A stretch of DNA of 5,319 nt from Clostridia bacterium (GTDB lineage: Bacteria > Bacillota > Clostridia > Oscillospirales > CAG-272), in NCBI GenBank assembly GCA_017960705.1, contig JAGCYR010000062.1:1-5319 (forward strand), read 5' to 3'. The notes under the pieces were generated by a model, which saw nothing but the letters and a program-made list of their open reading frames with translations, made no database searches and was not told where the DNA came from. Positions 4,694 through 5,319 of this stretch are shown in pieces. Within the stretch, counting starts at the first letter, position 1. Every line of letters begins with the position of its first letter. Position numbers and translations under genes: made by a program.

Positions 4694-5319
4694 ATGGCGA
4701 CCATACTCTATCGGATCGTCGTGATCTATATCCTGCTCTCGCTCTCGCTCCGCATCATGGGAAAACGGCAGGTGGGCGAGCTCGAGGTATCGGATCTTAT
4801 CTCGACGCTCCTGCTCTCCGAGATCGCGGCGCTCCCGGTCGCGGATCCGGAGATCCCCCTGCTCTACGCGGTGATCCCGCTGCTCTTCATTCTGGCGCTG
4901 GAGCTGCTCATCACCTGTCTCAAAAACCGCTTTGCGTTTCTGAAACGGATATTTGAACCCAAAACCGCGACCCTGATCCGGAACGGGACGATCGATCAGG
5001 CGGCGCTGAAACGGCTGCGGATCTCGGTCGACGAGCTGATGGGGGAACTGCGGCTGCAGGGGGTGGATTCGCTCTCCGACGTCGCGCTCGGCACGGTCGA
5101 GCAGAACGGGAGGCTCTCGGTTTTGCTCGATCCCAAAAACCAGCCGCTTTCGCGTTCGGCGGTCGAAGGAGACGCGGGAGGGTACGAGACGCCGGTGATC
5201 CTGGACGGGGTTTTGGACCAAAACGCGCTGTCATCCCTTGACGGGGGACGGGAAAAAGTCGGATCCATTCTCAAACGGAACGGGATCGGGCGAAAGGACG
5301 CTTTTCTTCTCACCCTGCG
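4694..5319 (+). CDS. YetF/DUF421 family membrane protein (partial, 3' end outside window)
   Basis: 208 codons are visible and the frame stays open to the right edge; most relatives are about 210-240 residues, so little is probably missing. The protein begins MATILYRIVVIYILLSLSLR and has three hydrophobic segments (about 4-20, 34-49 and 56-76). Between the first two is the family hallmark RIMGKRQVGELEVSDL (20-35). A soluble YetF-type domain follows, with LIRNGTIDQAAL (94-105), DELMGELRLQGV (113-124) and VEQNGRLSVLL (135-145), and ends here in GIGRKDAFLLTL. Relatives such as Bacillus YetF, YdfR and YrbG are small inner-membrane proteins with a cytoplasmic tail; several are linked to sporulation or spore germination, but the biochemical role is not settled. 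The gene is read divergently from the mtaB operon across a 140-base gap and has its own ribosome binding site. It could be single or head an operon continuing to the right; this is not visible. Confidence 0.88.
   Translation, partial: MATILYRIVVIYILLSLSLRIMGKRQVGELEVSDLISTLLLSEIAALPVADPEIPLLYAVIPLLFILALELLITCLKNRFAFLKRIFEPKTATLIRNGTIDQAALKRLRISVDELMGELRLQGVDSLSDVALGTVEQNGRLSVLLDPKNQPLSRSAVEGDAGGYETPVILDGVLDQNALSSLDGGREKVGSILKRNGIGRKDAFLLTL

Noticed and set aside
4586..5221. A 211-codon open frame on the minus strand opposite the YetF-family gene.
   Set aside because: It is again in exact antisense register with a real gene, and it would run through the operon promoter. Its product has the arginine, glutamine and aspartate bias of a shadow frame.

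Overview
The window looks like ordinary chromosomal core sequence from a GC-rich (by eye roughly 60%) Gram-positive-type bacterium, most likely an uncultured member of the Clostridia. Four things support this: the single-chain (alpha2-type) glycyl-tRNA synthetase with a four-cysteine insert, MtaB, a YetF/DUF421 membrane protein, and strong AGGAGG-like ribosome binding sites with a near-perfect SigA-type promoter in an AT-rich gap. The exact lineage cannot be fixed from this sequence alone.

Layout: (1) positions 2-124 (+) hold the last 40 codons of clpX, the unfoldase of the ClpXP protease. (2) Positions 125-332 are a convergent intergenic gap. It holds a long perfect hairpin (136-171) that probably acts as a bidirectional terminator, then two more imperfect palindromes (214-235 and 258-299) that may be remnants of dispersed repeats. 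(3) Positions 333-4553 are three tightly packed genes on the minus strand. In transcription order these are mtaB (tRNA t6A37 methylthiotransferase), glyS (glycyl-tRNA synthetase) and a membrane-anchored phospholipase D-superfamily protein resembling cardiolipin synthase C. Gaps of 36 and 6 bases suggest one operon. (4) Positions 4554-4693 are a divergent intergenic gap. It holds the operon promoter (TTTACA-17-TATAAT reading leftward) and, on the other strand, the leader and ribosome binding site of the next gene. (5) From 4694 to the right edge (+) is a YetF/DUF421 membrane protein, cut by the window end.

The first two operon genes both serve translation: MtaB completes the ms2t6A modification at tRNA position 37, and GlyRS charges tRNA-Gly. 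The third gene is a probable phospholipid-remodelling enzyme placed 6 bases behind glyS, and its link to the other two is not evident. All complete genes appear intact, with catalytic motifs present and no frameshift. I found no sign of a mobile element, CRISPR array, RNA gene or previously undescribed multi-gene system. The less explained parts are the palindrome-rich gap next to clpX and the odd company and unusual start context of the phospholipase D gene.
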